Source: Multifurca ochricompacta (Eukaryota > Basidiomycota > Agaricomycetes > Russulales > Russulaceae). Taken from it: a stretch of DNA of 26,904 bases. The translations under genes were made by a program, and so were the position numbers. Below the pieces are notes generated by a model. That model did not search any database. It was not told where the DNA came from and was given only the letters and a program-made list of their open reading frames with translations. This document shows positions 1-8,484 of the stretch, one piece after another. Each line of letters opens with the position of its first letter. The first letter of the stretch is position 1. The stretch is from NCBI GenBank assembly GCA_022496185.1, contig WTXG01000385.1, positions 1-26,904 on the forward strand. Reading direction: 5' to 3'.

Positions 1-215
1 CTTGGCTTTGATAATGATGGATCCTGGCCGCCACCTTCGGTATCAGTGCTGTAGCTGCTCTTCTTACACGGACTTTATGGACACCCAAAAGCCCACCCGG
101 TGGAAGGCGTGAGCGTCAGATGTCTCTTCGTTGGGTTCCCGCCTCTCGATTTTTAGGGGAGACAGACAACCACAACAAGGGCCCTTTACCTGTATCCAGA
201 GTCAAACGCCTTTAA
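1..215 (+). CDS. possible last exon of a gene truncated by the window edge
   Basis: From base 18 to the TAA at 213-215 one frame is open for 65 codons. It reads as a hydrophobic stretch starting WILAATFGISAVAALL, a possible membrane helix, then a basic tail rich in Arg, Pro and Lys that ends VSRVKRL. An in-frame TGA lies just upstream at 15-17, so the segment would have to be joined by splicing to an exon outside the window; no clear acceptor AG is visible before it. Family not recognised. It may equally be a chance open stretch. If real, it converges on the minus-strand gene that ends at 926. Confidence 0.25.
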
Positions 216-925
216 GGATTTCATGGTCTCATGGTCTTGGCATCGCTACCGCCCACAGCGCCAAAGGCAGTAGTGAACATGACCCATGAGCCACCTCATC
301 ATAGCGCGCAGAAATCAACAGGACTACTGGAGCTAAGGCGCTTCCCAGACAAGATACAAGAGGACTTAGGACTTACAAAATGTACGTGTGCTGCCCCGGA
401 AGTCTAAAATCACATCAAGTATGCCGAGCCCGGCACGGATTGTCCCCACCCCCGCTTTCCGAAATCCGAAAGAGGAAACTTTCCACCAAAAATCCCCTAA
501 TCTCATCTTCGTCGAGATCTCCTAACTGATTACACAAGCACAACCACCCAACCACGAAGAGCCAATCCCCAGGGACCCATCGGCCACCTCAATCCTCCGA
601 GAGAGGACCTGCGCACCTACTTTACGTAGCCGCCTGAGACCTACTGCAGTTCCTATTTCGCACAAGAGCAACGTTCGTTCCCCAATTCGCAATTAAAGCG
701 GCTCACGCGGTATATAAATTGATTTAAAAGAAAAAAAAATAACAGCATTCAGAAACCCCGACCTCCTAAGTTCATGAACATATCAAATAAGCATTCAGAG
801 AAATGAGACGGAACGAGCGACAGCAGATACAACACTAGGAATAGAGAAACATCGTTTACCGAAAGCAAGGGAATTTCAAGTGAAGAAGTGATAGCAAGAA
901 ATAAAACCTCGATGACATGATAAAA
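216..925. other. intergenic stretch without recognised gene
   Basis: About 710 bases between two possibly convergent gene ends. No frame on either strand shows recognisable coding content. There is an AT-rich patch with a TATATAAA-like string and an A-run near 710-740. No repeat, tRNA or transposon end was recognised. Confidence 0.5.
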
Positions 926-2239
926 CTAGAGTATGTCAGCTAGTTGGAGTGTGATCACCATCTTGAAGCGACCATTGTTGTCTAGTTCTATGTCAACCAT
1001 GTGAACCAGTGAATCGGGGTGGTGTAGGTAGCGGCTGGCGAGACGTCGAAAACGTTCTGCCGCTGGCTCACTAGGAACGGGGGCCTGGTGAGGCCATTCG
1101 TTAGGAAACGCTCCAGTAGGCACTGGTGCAGTGTACTGAGGAGCATAACCAAATCCACCATTTCCTTGAAGTTCCTGTCATGAAACGATCAGACTGTCAG
1201 AGATATGTGTATATGTGAAATAAATAAATAAATAAAATAGGGAACACACGGCAGTAGCGACTTGTGCTTGTACTGGAATACCTGGGCAGCTCCTACATTG
1301 TGATATATATATGGGGGCATGGCATTCTGTGCAAGGTATCACTGTTGAAAATCATGACGTCATATATATGAGTGCAAACTCACATTCGACACTGGAGGGT
1401 AATGAAACCTCATGCCGGGAGGACCTCTGCTCATGTAGAGGGGGTCGTGGGGTCGACCTTGTGCGTCCATATCCCCGACTGGCGGGGGTATTTGATTCTC
1501 ATGAACGTCACCTGAAATGGGATGGTCTAAATGACGATGGGTGTCGGTGAGCGCGTGCAAACAGGAGGATGCAATGACCGACTCTAACAGTAACAGAATG
1601 GAACATATGATCATGCGACCCGGACTGGTGAGGGACGGGGTTTGCTGGCTGTAGAGTGTCGTTGGTCATCTGGAGCTTGAGGAAGAGATCTTCTGCTGGG
1701 TTGTATCATCTCCTTCTCCTGGTCAATGTTGTTTTATAACAAATGATAGTCTGTGTGATAAACCGCGTTGGTGGATGGCACTGTGTAGGGCTTAAAATGG
1801 AAATGAAGAAGGCTTCTTGATAATAATATTCTTCCTATACAATACCATTCCACAATTCACACAATCCACTCCTTCCTTCACATCTCCGAGCCGTATCCGA
1901 TTCTATGGACCCTGACCTCCGCCTCCTGTGTTCCGTCCTCACGCTTGCGCGAAAGGTGACTTCATTTACGTGGCAGCGGCCTGGTAACAACGCGGATTGG
2001 GCATGGGCTTTCTGCGGGGTGTGTCTCCATCCCACGACCTCATGTAGTAGTAATAATGGTCATCCCTCAAGTTGTAACAGACTGACTAGACTACTACTTT
2101 GTCCGCACAGCCTTGACAAAAGGAGAAGGTGACTATGTCGCGCGCCGCGCTCTTGGACTATTAGACCACTCACTTCAGCTATCCTAGGATTGATGAACCT
2201 CTCATAGTCCTCTGGCCGGCGCATCATTCCCTCTACCAT
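926..2239 (-). CDS. unrecognised multi-exon gene
   Basis: A chain of minus-strand exons joins in frame. 2239-2174 starts with ATG and reads MVEGMMRRPEDYERF. It has a perfect GTGAGT donor. 2085-1970 contains DDHYYYYMRSWDGDTPRRK. 1925-1846 is Arg/Ser rich. About 1692-1579 reads EDLFLKLQMTNDTLQP. About 1512-1393 is Pro/His/Gly rich. About 1176-926 ends RFKMVITLQLADIL and a stop. Phases agree at each join, but several acceptors were chosen among alternatives. The product would be hydrophilic, proline- and histidine-rich in the middle, with a conserved-looking C-terminus. No domain was recognised; a regulatory protein is only a guess. The start lies about 30 bases from the edge of the F-box pseudogene, so the true 5' end may have been lost or replaced. 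Confidence 0.5.
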
Positions 2240-2267
2240 AACACTCTTCTGCCAGGACCGGCACACC

Positions 2268-3245
2268 GAGCTTCACTGACAATTTTGGGCCATCGAAACT
2301 GTCCTACCGGGACACATCTATATATATTCTGGAGAGTGATTGATGGAATGGGAATGCGTTATCATGGTGATGCGGAAACACTATGTTACAGATGAACCTG
2401 GTGATGTTTGGAATGAGGGCAGCCCATAAAATGGAGTCGCCATTGGAGTGTGGATCTGGTATATCCTTCAGGAATGGGGCCGCCAGCCTGACAAGAGTAC
2501 CTCCAAGTACTTTCTACTACCAGTTAAGTGAAACATGTTAGCCTCAAGAGCGGAATTGGATCTTTCCCTTCAACGACAGGCCCTACGTCAACAGTGGAGA
2601 GCCCCCTCATTTTCATCTCAAGGTGACGCAGGAAAAGGCATGCAACGCAGGTAGGCTCAAAGTGATGAGACAGAAGATGGGTGGCCTACCATTTTGTCCA
2701 AAGTGAGGTCATCGAGACTTGTTGCAGATGATAAATGTGGGGAGATGGAAGCAATTCAACCAAAGACGCTGAAGACGTGGGATGGAACCGACTAGGAATG
2801 TAGTTGGAAGATTGGGTTCATGTCTTTCCACTTTCCACACACAGATGAAGGTTATCCAACTCAGGAAATGGGCAGTTCGTTGCCTCGAAGAAGTTCTCGA
2901 AGCATCCAGATCCCACGCACATTATTGGAGATATTTAAGTGCAGCGACCAGCTGACTCTTCTCCCAGAGATTGTCGTCTACAAGAGGCGAGAGGATAGTA
3001 GACGATGAGTTAGTAATGGTGGGAGCCGAGTCAACATTATTTTTTTGTAAAGCAAAGATGCAAATGCAATGCAATGAGAGGACGAGGCGAGCACGACCAG
3101 TCTCCATTTTCTGCGAGCTTGAACACCCTTTTCTGCTGATCCAAACACTCCCACGACTTTGCCAGTAGTCCGACTCGGACAGGTGTTCAAAGATGCATCT
3201 ATAAGAATTATCGACCATCTGTTCAGAGAACGTGGTTTGAACGCT
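2268..3245 (-). pseudogene. F-box family pseudogene, paralogue of the gene at 6721-8274
   Basis: Read on the minus strand, this stretch aligns almost end to end with bases about 6796-7910 of the F-box gene. Shared blocks include WRLVVLASSS and MLTRLPPLP, a string encoding AKDPIPLLRL-like sequence, and GTTTCGATGGCCCA near 2290. The frame is broken several times: matching protein segments alternate between frames, and the region holds stops and short deletions. Most striking, the 33 nt that encode the F-box core of the intact copy (LPGDVLLEIFD) are absent: the sequence jumps from GTCGATAA to TTCTTATAG. Homology fades beyond about 2268, where the unrecognised minus-strand gene begins. Upstream of 3245 no convincing first exon is seen. 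Its orientation is opposite to the intact copy. Confidence 0.85.
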
Positions 3246-3676
3246 CGAAAGAGGTAGGCCTGGATTCGTGCTTGAGTGCTTACTTTATATGGTCTTGTAT
3301 TTCCACGGTTCACGTCTGAAAGTAATGAAGCCTGCTCAACACCTCACATAGTGCCAGGGCTGATCTGGCTGAGCTGGTCACTACTGGTCCACCTGGTTTG
3401 TGTCTAAAAGTCGACCGAAGGAGTTCGAACCAAAACGGTCTGCCCTGCACACGATGCATGGTAGCTGCTGCCATTCTAGATGACACTGGTAGATACACAT
3501 GAGCCCAGTTTCACTAGATAGAATATTTTAATCACAGAGTAGTCTAGAGTGTATTATAGATAGTTACAGGCCTGCAGAAATGATTGCCCATTAGTTAGAA
3601 AGTGTATCAGTGTGATCCTGTACATTGTGCTCTCAATCGACACTAGAATGTACATAAAGACACCATCACTCAGCGC
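3246..3676. other. intergenic stretch without recognised gene
   Basis: About 430 bases between the 5' side of the F-box pseudogene and the CHAT remnant. A minus-strand frame open at 3310-3498 resembles no known family and shows no splice support. It could include a diverged first exon of the F-box pseudogene (a short Ala/Arg/Leu-rich stretch), but the match is too weak to claim. Confidence 0.4.
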
Positions 3677-4303
3677 GTTGATCACAGCACATCCAGCTTT
3701 TCACCTTTGCTGCTCATGGTGGGCCTACCCGACGCGAACATCCAAGATGCCAAAGAAGAGACGGAGATGATCAGGGCTTCCGGGGTCCAGGTAACTGATC
3801 TCGTTTCAGGGAAGGCAACACGAGCCACTGTGATGCAAGAACTTCGAGAACACAACTTGGTTCATTTCGCGTGCCACAGCCAGTTGGAAGCGAAAAGTCC
3901 GTTCGATACGTCATTTAAACTCCACAGCGATCGGCTCACTCTGCCCGACATCATTCGCTCTTGACTCGAACACTCTATCGTGGAGTTCGCGCTCCTCGCG
4001 GCTTGCCATACTGCGGAACTGACGGACTTGAAGAAATCTGACGAAATGTTGCATCTGACCCCCGCAATGCAGTTCTGTGGGTTCCGCAGTGTGGTCGGTA
4101 CGATGTAGGCGATGGCAGACTTGGATGGCACCGATCTGTCCACGCTTTTCTATGGGAACTTATTCTCATCGAATGGAGAGGACAACGACAAATCTTTGTG
4201 TGAGAAGTCTGCAAGGGCTCTCTGTGATGCAATATGGGAGCTCCGGAAGAAACAGGGAATGACTGTTGAAAGATGGGTAAATTTTGTCCATTACGGGGCG
4301 TGA
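3677..4303 (+). pseudogene. CHAT-domain (caspase-like) protein remnant
   Basis: A single frame running from before 3707 to the TGA at 4301-4303 reads as the C-terminal part of a basidiomycete TPR-CHAT protein. Visible are LVHFACHSQLEA (histidine of the dyad), LAACHTAELTD (cysteine of the dyad), MQFCGFRSVVGTM and, at the end, RWVNFVHYGA, the usual terminus. The frame is interrupted by TGA at 3962-3964 and TAG at 4088-4090. The TAG stands where relatives have Trp (GTMWAMAD-type motif), so a G-to-A change in TGG explains it. No indel was needed to follow the domain. The N-terminal TPR part is absent. In this family CHAT domains are proteases, often in immune or cell-death proteins; this copy is probably dead. 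A LINE is inserted 40 bases downstream. Confidence 0.85.
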
Positions 4304-4340
4304 ATTACATTTTTAGACCTTGTTGTATTTGACTTGTCAT

Positions 4341-4355
4341 GAGCACCTGTGGCAG
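4341..4355. repeat. left target-site duplication of the LINE
   Basis: The 15-mer GAGCACCTGTGGCAG is repeated exactly at 5546-5560, directly after the poly(A) run of the LINE. This marks target-primed insertion between 4355 and 5546. Confidence 0.9.
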
Positions 4356-4560
4356 CAAGTCCTTTACTGGCGATTTCATTCTTTTTCACAAGTCACTTAC
4401 CTCCTTCCTTTCTTCCTTTCCAGAGACCCCGCTCACTTTCATGTGGGCCCCTGCCAAGCTGGCCACCCGTGCCTCGCTTGCTGCTCTGAAGGAAGCCAAC
4501 CGGGTTCGGACCTCCACCCCCTCCTCCTCATTGGACCCCCGCCCCTCCCCTGCTGCCTGG

Positions 4561-4740
4561 CGCGCCCAAGCACGCCTTTCTGCTTTTGCCTCCTGGCACG
4601 CCCAAGCACGCCTTTCTGCTTTTGCCTCCTGGCGCGCCCAAGCACGCCTTTCTGCTTTTGCCTCCTGGCACGCCCAAGCACGCCTTTCTGCTTTTGCCTC
4701 CTGGCGCGCCCAAGCACGCCTTTCTGCTTTTGCCTCCTGG
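4561..4740 (+). repeat. 36-bp minisatellite, five copies, in the LINE
   Basis: Five near-identical 36-bp units start at 4561, 4597, 4633, 4669 and 4705. Each encodes 12 residues of the type AQARLSAFASW. Copies differ at one position, CGC versus CAC (Arg/His), alternating R-H-R-H-R, so the array grew by duplicating a 72-bp dimer. The frame is kept throughout. Confidence 0.95.
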
Positions 4741-5461
4741 CGCCAGGATTGGCTTACTGCACGTGCCCGGGCCACCCCCTCACCCTCCCACCCCTCTGCC
4801 CATGATCACCGTGCCTACTCCATCTCCATCAGCCACCCCCCCGATGGACGCAACCACCCTCTCTGGCGTGCTGCCACTGTGCCGGACTCCTTTTCACGCC
4901 ACACCACCTCCACAGCCCTCCAGCTTGCCACTGGCCATGGCTTCATTGCTGAGTACACCGAGCGGTTCCACCCCTCCTTACCCCAGACTGCCTCACTCTG
5001 TCCCTGTGATAACACCACCCGCGCTACCTTTGCACACCTTATCCTTGACTGCCCACGCTTTGCGGCCGCCTGTGTGGAAGTGGGCATTGACACCCTCCCT
5101 GGCCCCCTTACTTGGCCCGAGATCTTTGGCAGTGTTGGCCACGCCACTGTCCTCCTCCTCTTCCTCCAACACACCCGGGCTGCCTTCAGGCCCATTTCGG
5201 AGCAGCGACCTCACGAGCCAGGATGAGCCAGCTGGGGAGCCGGGCCTCTGGTAAGTGGTCTGGTTTCTTTCGCTTTCCCCTTGACACCCCTTACCACCAC
5301 CACTGGAGCCAGTCTGGCCCATGAGGGCCAGCCTGTCACCCTTGCCCACTCTTTGGGCTCTCTTACTTTACAAATTTTTTCCCCCGGGTTTTTGCTTCAG
5401 TAGAGTAACCTCTACCTGACCATTGTCTCTCTCTCCCTGTTCATTTCCCCCTTAATAGCTA

Positions 5462-5527
5462 CTATGTACCTGTAGTAGCCGCGCGATTTAGGACAAGTCC
5501 TTGCAAGCGCGCAATAAAGTCGAATTC
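5462..5527 (+). other. conserved 3' stem-loop of the LINE
   Basis: Near the 3' end, GCGCG pairs with CGCGC and encloses an inner hairpin GGAC-AA-GTCC. The second LINE tail at about 6281-6346 keeps the outer GCGCG/CGCG stem and has an inner GGC-ACG-GCC hairpin, a compensated change. Such 3' hairpins are recognition sites for reverse transcriptase in several LINE families; that role is inferred here. Confidence 0.5.
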
Positions 5528-5545
5528 AAAAAAAAAAAAAAAAAA

Positions 5546-5560
5546 GAGCACCTGTGGCAG
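5546..5560. repeat. right target-site duplication of the LINE
   Basis: Exact second copy of GAGCACCTGTGGCAG (first at 4341-4355), abutting the poly(A) tail. Confidence 0.9.
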
Positions 5561-5646
5561 ATGATGAGGGTACTTAGCGCAAACGTGGAAGGATTGAACT
5601 AGGTGAGCACGGGTTACGACAGTGCTATGTCACCCGTCCAGCTTTA

Positions 5647-6221
5647 GGGTTGCGGAAGAAAAAAAAAAAGTTTACCAACCCAATATTTACCCCAGTAATT
5701 TACCAGGTCACGTGCCCACGTGACTCAGATATGGCAGTACTACAAAATGGAAGAAAAAGGTGCATAACTATCTATTTGCACGTTTCTGACAGCTTATCTC
5801 ACTCTGTCATCAAAGACTCGCTTGCATGCTAATTCAAAACTGTCTGTGAACTTTTTTGATATCAAGAACAGGTTCTTATCGAAGTCAGATGGCAAACTGG
5901 ATGAGAATCCCGATGACGATGAGGATGATAGTTGGTTGGATGAGCCGAATCTTGAGACGTTTCGTCCTGAACATTCTCTCGAGGTCTCACCAACCATTGA
6001 TCTGTCATCTGAGTGTCTTGTAGCAGCTTTTTCTGATGAACCATCAAGTGACACTTCTGTGGCTGCTCTTAACCCTCCAGAAGCTCTTAGAGAGTCCTAG
6101 ACAACAACTTCTTGATGGAATTATAAAATTTTCATTGAAAAGATCACGTGAAAGTATCATTCCCATCAGACCCTCTGTAAATTACCAGTAAATTATTGGC
6201 CTCGAATATTTTCCGCAACCC
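5647..6221. mobile_element. short TIR DNA transposon (non-autonomous or decayed), TA target duplication
   Basis: The ends are inverted copies of GGGTTGCGGAA (5647-5657 and 6211-6221), each flanked by TA (5645-5646 and 6222-6223). This fits the Tc1/mariner superfamily, including Fot1/pogo-type elements. Further inside, CCAGTAATTTACCAGG on the left resembles the inverted CCAATAATTTACTGG on the right, about 40 and 20 bases in. CACGTG motifs lie near both ends: a palindromic pair at 5707-5724 and a single one at 6145-6150. Total length is about 575 bp. The only sizeable frame (5822-6100) is acidic and lacks transposase motifs. Confidence 0.65.
5822..6100 (+). other. open frame inside the TIR element, acidic, unrecognised
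   Basis: A 92-codon frame lies fully inside the TIR element. It is rich in Asp, Glu and Ser, with an acidic run NPDDDEDDSWLDEPN. The composition could fit the C-terminal tail of a pogo/Fot1-like DDE transposase, but no catalytic motif or helix-turn-helix is present. It may be a residue of the parent transposase gene or chance. Confidence 0.3.
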
Positions 6222-6248
6222 TACACACGGGCTTCAGAACGTGACCGC

Positions 6249-6374
6249 ACTTCAACACTCCACCTGTTCTCTCTAGTAGTTACTATGTCTCTGTAGTAGC
6301 CGCGCGATTTGGGCACGGCCTTGAAGCGCGAATAAAGTCGATTTCAAAAAAACAAAAACAAAACAAAAACAAAA
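6249..6374 (+). mobile_element. second LINE 3'-end fragment (about 126 bp)
   Basis: This stretch matches the 3' UTR end of the LINE at 4356-5545: ACTATGT-CTGTAGTAGCCGCGCGATTT, an AATAAA and GTCGA-TTCAAAA. It ends in an A-rich tail interrupted by C. A probable target duplication AAC(G/A)TGACCGC lies at 6238-6248 and 6375-6385 with one mismatch. The extreme 5' truncation and diverged tail suggest an older insertion of the same or a close family. Confidence 0.75.
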
Positions 6375-6385
6375 AACATGACCGC

Positions 6386-6720
6386 GCGAACATAGCACCA
6401 TATATGGTAGACTGCTTCAAGCAAGAGATTACAGGAAGTTGATGATAAGGGAGGCTTCGGAGGCTTCAGTAAAATAAAATACCTTTAATCTTCTCGGAGT
6501 TGTTGGAACAACTGTCAAGAAGATTACCAAAACCAAAATGTAATATGCATATGTCCCCGTCCACGATAAATCTCATACTTTACGTCCCGGTCATCACAGT
6601 CACAGAGTTGTTTCATAACGTGACTGTGGGAATAATGATGTATATTAATCACGAGTCCACGACGTGCCCCTGTCTTTGCTTTAGCAAGTACTAACGACTC
6701 TGGGTCTTGAATGCTCCACC
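6386..6720. other. upstream region of the F-box gene
   Basis: About 335 bases before the F-box start codon. It contains no recognisable gene. An open frame at 6500-6694 has no family resemblance. No clear promoter element was identified. Confidence 0.4.
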
Positions 6721-8274
6721 ATGAGGCTCACTCGTGCTGCTGCCAGAGCCCTTATTGAGCAACGGCAGTATGTGTAACAACTTTTTTGTGCATTCAAATC
6801 ACGCTCTCTGAATAAATCATATAGTAAAATAGTCGATAATCTCCCTGGGGATGTTCTTTTGGAGATATTCGATTCTTATAGATCCATCATTAAACACCTC
6901 TTTGAAAAAAATCACAGGAGGGTTTGGAACAGCAGACATGGTTGGTTCAAGCTCGCACATGTGTGCCGAAATTGGCGACTGGTCGTGCTCGCCTCGTCCT
7001 CTCGTTTGCATTTGCGACTTTTCTTTACAGTGCATAGGTCTCCAAGGGCAGTCATGCTGACTCGGCTCCCACCGTTGCCAATTACCGTCGACTATCCTTC
7101 TGGAGCCAATAATCACTTGGAACAGAATCGCCTGGTCAATGCACTGAGATCCCCCAATCGTGTGCATGAAATCGCCTTTCAGGAGACAGGCGATTTCCGT
7201 GATAAGTTCCTCAAGGTGACGAATCACCCATTCCCCAAACTGAGGCGCCTTGTCCTTCATCACGAACTTTCTCTATCCTCATTTCCAACGAAACTGTTTA
7301 GTGGTGCCACACCTTGTCTTCAACATCTTTGGGTGACGGGTGCTTCCCTCTCATCCTTATCTTCACTGTTATTATCTGCAAGCAGCCTTGTGGACCTCAC
7401 TTTGGACCAAACATTAGCCCACCCATCTTCGGCTTCATCACTTTGCGCCTACTTGCAATGCATGCCTTACCTACGCTACCTTAAACTGCAAATGCGAGAA
7501 CACTCCAAAGTTGACGTAGTGCCGCTCATTGAAGCGAAAGATCCAATTCCGCTCTTGAGACTGACTTGTTTTCACTTTGTCGGTAGTAGACAGTACTTGG
7601 AGGCACTCTTGTCCGGGTTGACGGCCCCATTCCTGAAGGATGTCCACATTTTACCCAAAGGCAACGCTGATGGCGACTCCTTGTTGGACCCCATCCCGAA
7701 CTTGTCCAGGTTCATCTGCGACATAGACAAGCCGTTTTCCGCGGTTAGAATATCGTTTTCAGAATACGCAGAAGACCTTTTCCGCAATATTATATTAACA
7801 GATCTCTGTTCCACCAATGAATCACCCTTCAAAATATACGTGCCCGGTAAGATGGTTTCGATGGCCCACATCTGCGGTGAGCTCTCTGTGAAGCTCGCTG
7901 AGGTGGAGGACCTTTTCCTTTCATCCACATCCCATATGTCAAACCGCGGCTCGAGGCGCTATGGAATTTTATGGTCTGGGCTTTTTGGGCAATTTCACAA
8001 CGTGAAGAAACTCTGGGTGCAATGTGGATTAAAACTCGAAATCGCTTATTTCCTCGGGGAGGATGATGGGAAGCTTGCCATGGGCCTTCTACCCGAATTA
8101 AAAGAAATCTATCTGCTTTGCGATGACCATTTCCTCCCATCAACTTGTTGCGATGCACCTACGATGGTGCGTAACGCCCTCGAGCCGTTCTGTGCTGCAC
8201 GGGACCGAGCAGATCTCCCTGTGGACCTGATCTGGAGAAAGCATTCGGAATGTCCATTTAATTACAACAACTAA
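6721..8274 (+). CDS. F-box domain protein, probable LRR type
   Basis: Two exons, 6721-6767 and 6825-8274, with a 57-nt intron (donor GTATGT, acceptor CATATAG). The product is 498 residues. I chose the ATG at 6721 because it splices in frame onto the F-box. The N-terminus MRLTRAAARALIEQR is followed by HKIVDNLPGDVLLEIFDSY, a typical F-box, then LAHVCRNWRLVVLASSSR and LRLF, the pattern of large basidiomycete F-box families. The rest is leucine-rich, with repeated L..L.L stretches fitting degenerate leucine-rich repeats that would bind a substrate. F-box proteins link substrates to Skp1-Cullin ubiquitin ligases. The target is unknown. No frame damage was seen. A broken paralogue lies inverted at 2268-3245; the decaying CHAT gene and three transposon pieces separate them. 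Confidence 0.9.
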
Positions 8275-8484
8275 TATCTTGGCTTCATACGTTGTCTCCT
8301 GATTCCGGCACGAGAGGGAAGTGTAGGTTACTTATGAACGGTGGCGGGAACCACAGTTGGGCAACTATCCATCACATCACTACCGACAGCGTCACGTTCA
8401 TCACCTCCATTAGGGACCGTCAATGGCACAAACTGAAATTTTAGCGTATCAATGGCTACTTGAGTTTATATTGTGTATGTATAT
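8275..8484. other. downstream flank of the F-box gene
   Basis: No gene recognised. This is the flank between the F-box stop codon and the possible LTR-like segment. Confidence 0.4.

Larger units (their letters stand above)
4339..5226 (+). pseudogene. C-terminal fragment of LINE ORF2 fused to a target-derived start codon
   Basis: The frame is open for 295 codons. The first residues (MSTCGS) come from target DNA overlapping the left duplication; the rest is the LINE ORF2 end, from the last RNase H strand, through a five-fold 12-residue repeat, to the Cys/His knuckle and a C-terminal tail. Without reverse transcriptase or endonuclease it cannot mobilise itself. Whether the fortuitous ATG is translated is unknown. 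Confidence 0.6.
4356..5545 (+). mobile_element. 5'-truncated non-LTR retrotransposon (LINE) with poly(A) tail
   Basis: The element is bounded by a perfect 15-bp target-site duplication and ends in an A-run (5528-5545). It retains only the end of its second reading frame, a 3' UTR and an AATAAA near 5511. The frame open to 5226 carries the typical LINE C-terminus after RNase H: a LTFMWAPAKLA strand, ALQLATGHGFIAEYTERF, and a CPCDN...HLILDCPRF zinc-knuckle-like motif. No reverse transcriptase core remains, so the copy is dead on arrival. The frame's apparent ATG at 4339 belongs to the target DNA, not to the element. An in-frame 36-bp repeat array sits at 4561-4740. A 3' stem-loop is shared with the shorter copy at 6249-6374. 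Confidence 0.9.

Noticed and set aside
3310..3498. Minus-strand frame as first exon of the F-box pseudogene
   Set aside because: Only a faint Ala/Arg/Leu similarity to MRLTRAAARALIEQR; no nucleotide-level match to 6721-6767.
4386..4775. Minus-strand frames with repeated QEAKAERRAWA-type units
   Set aside because: Antisense image of the LINE minisatellite.
4586..5254. Second plus-strand frame with Pro-rich repeats
   Set aside because: Overlaps the LINE ORF2 end, which carries the diagnostic Cys/His knuckle in the other frame.
6500..6694. 64-codon frame upstream of the F-box gene
   Set aside because: No family resemblance and no splice link to the downstream gene.
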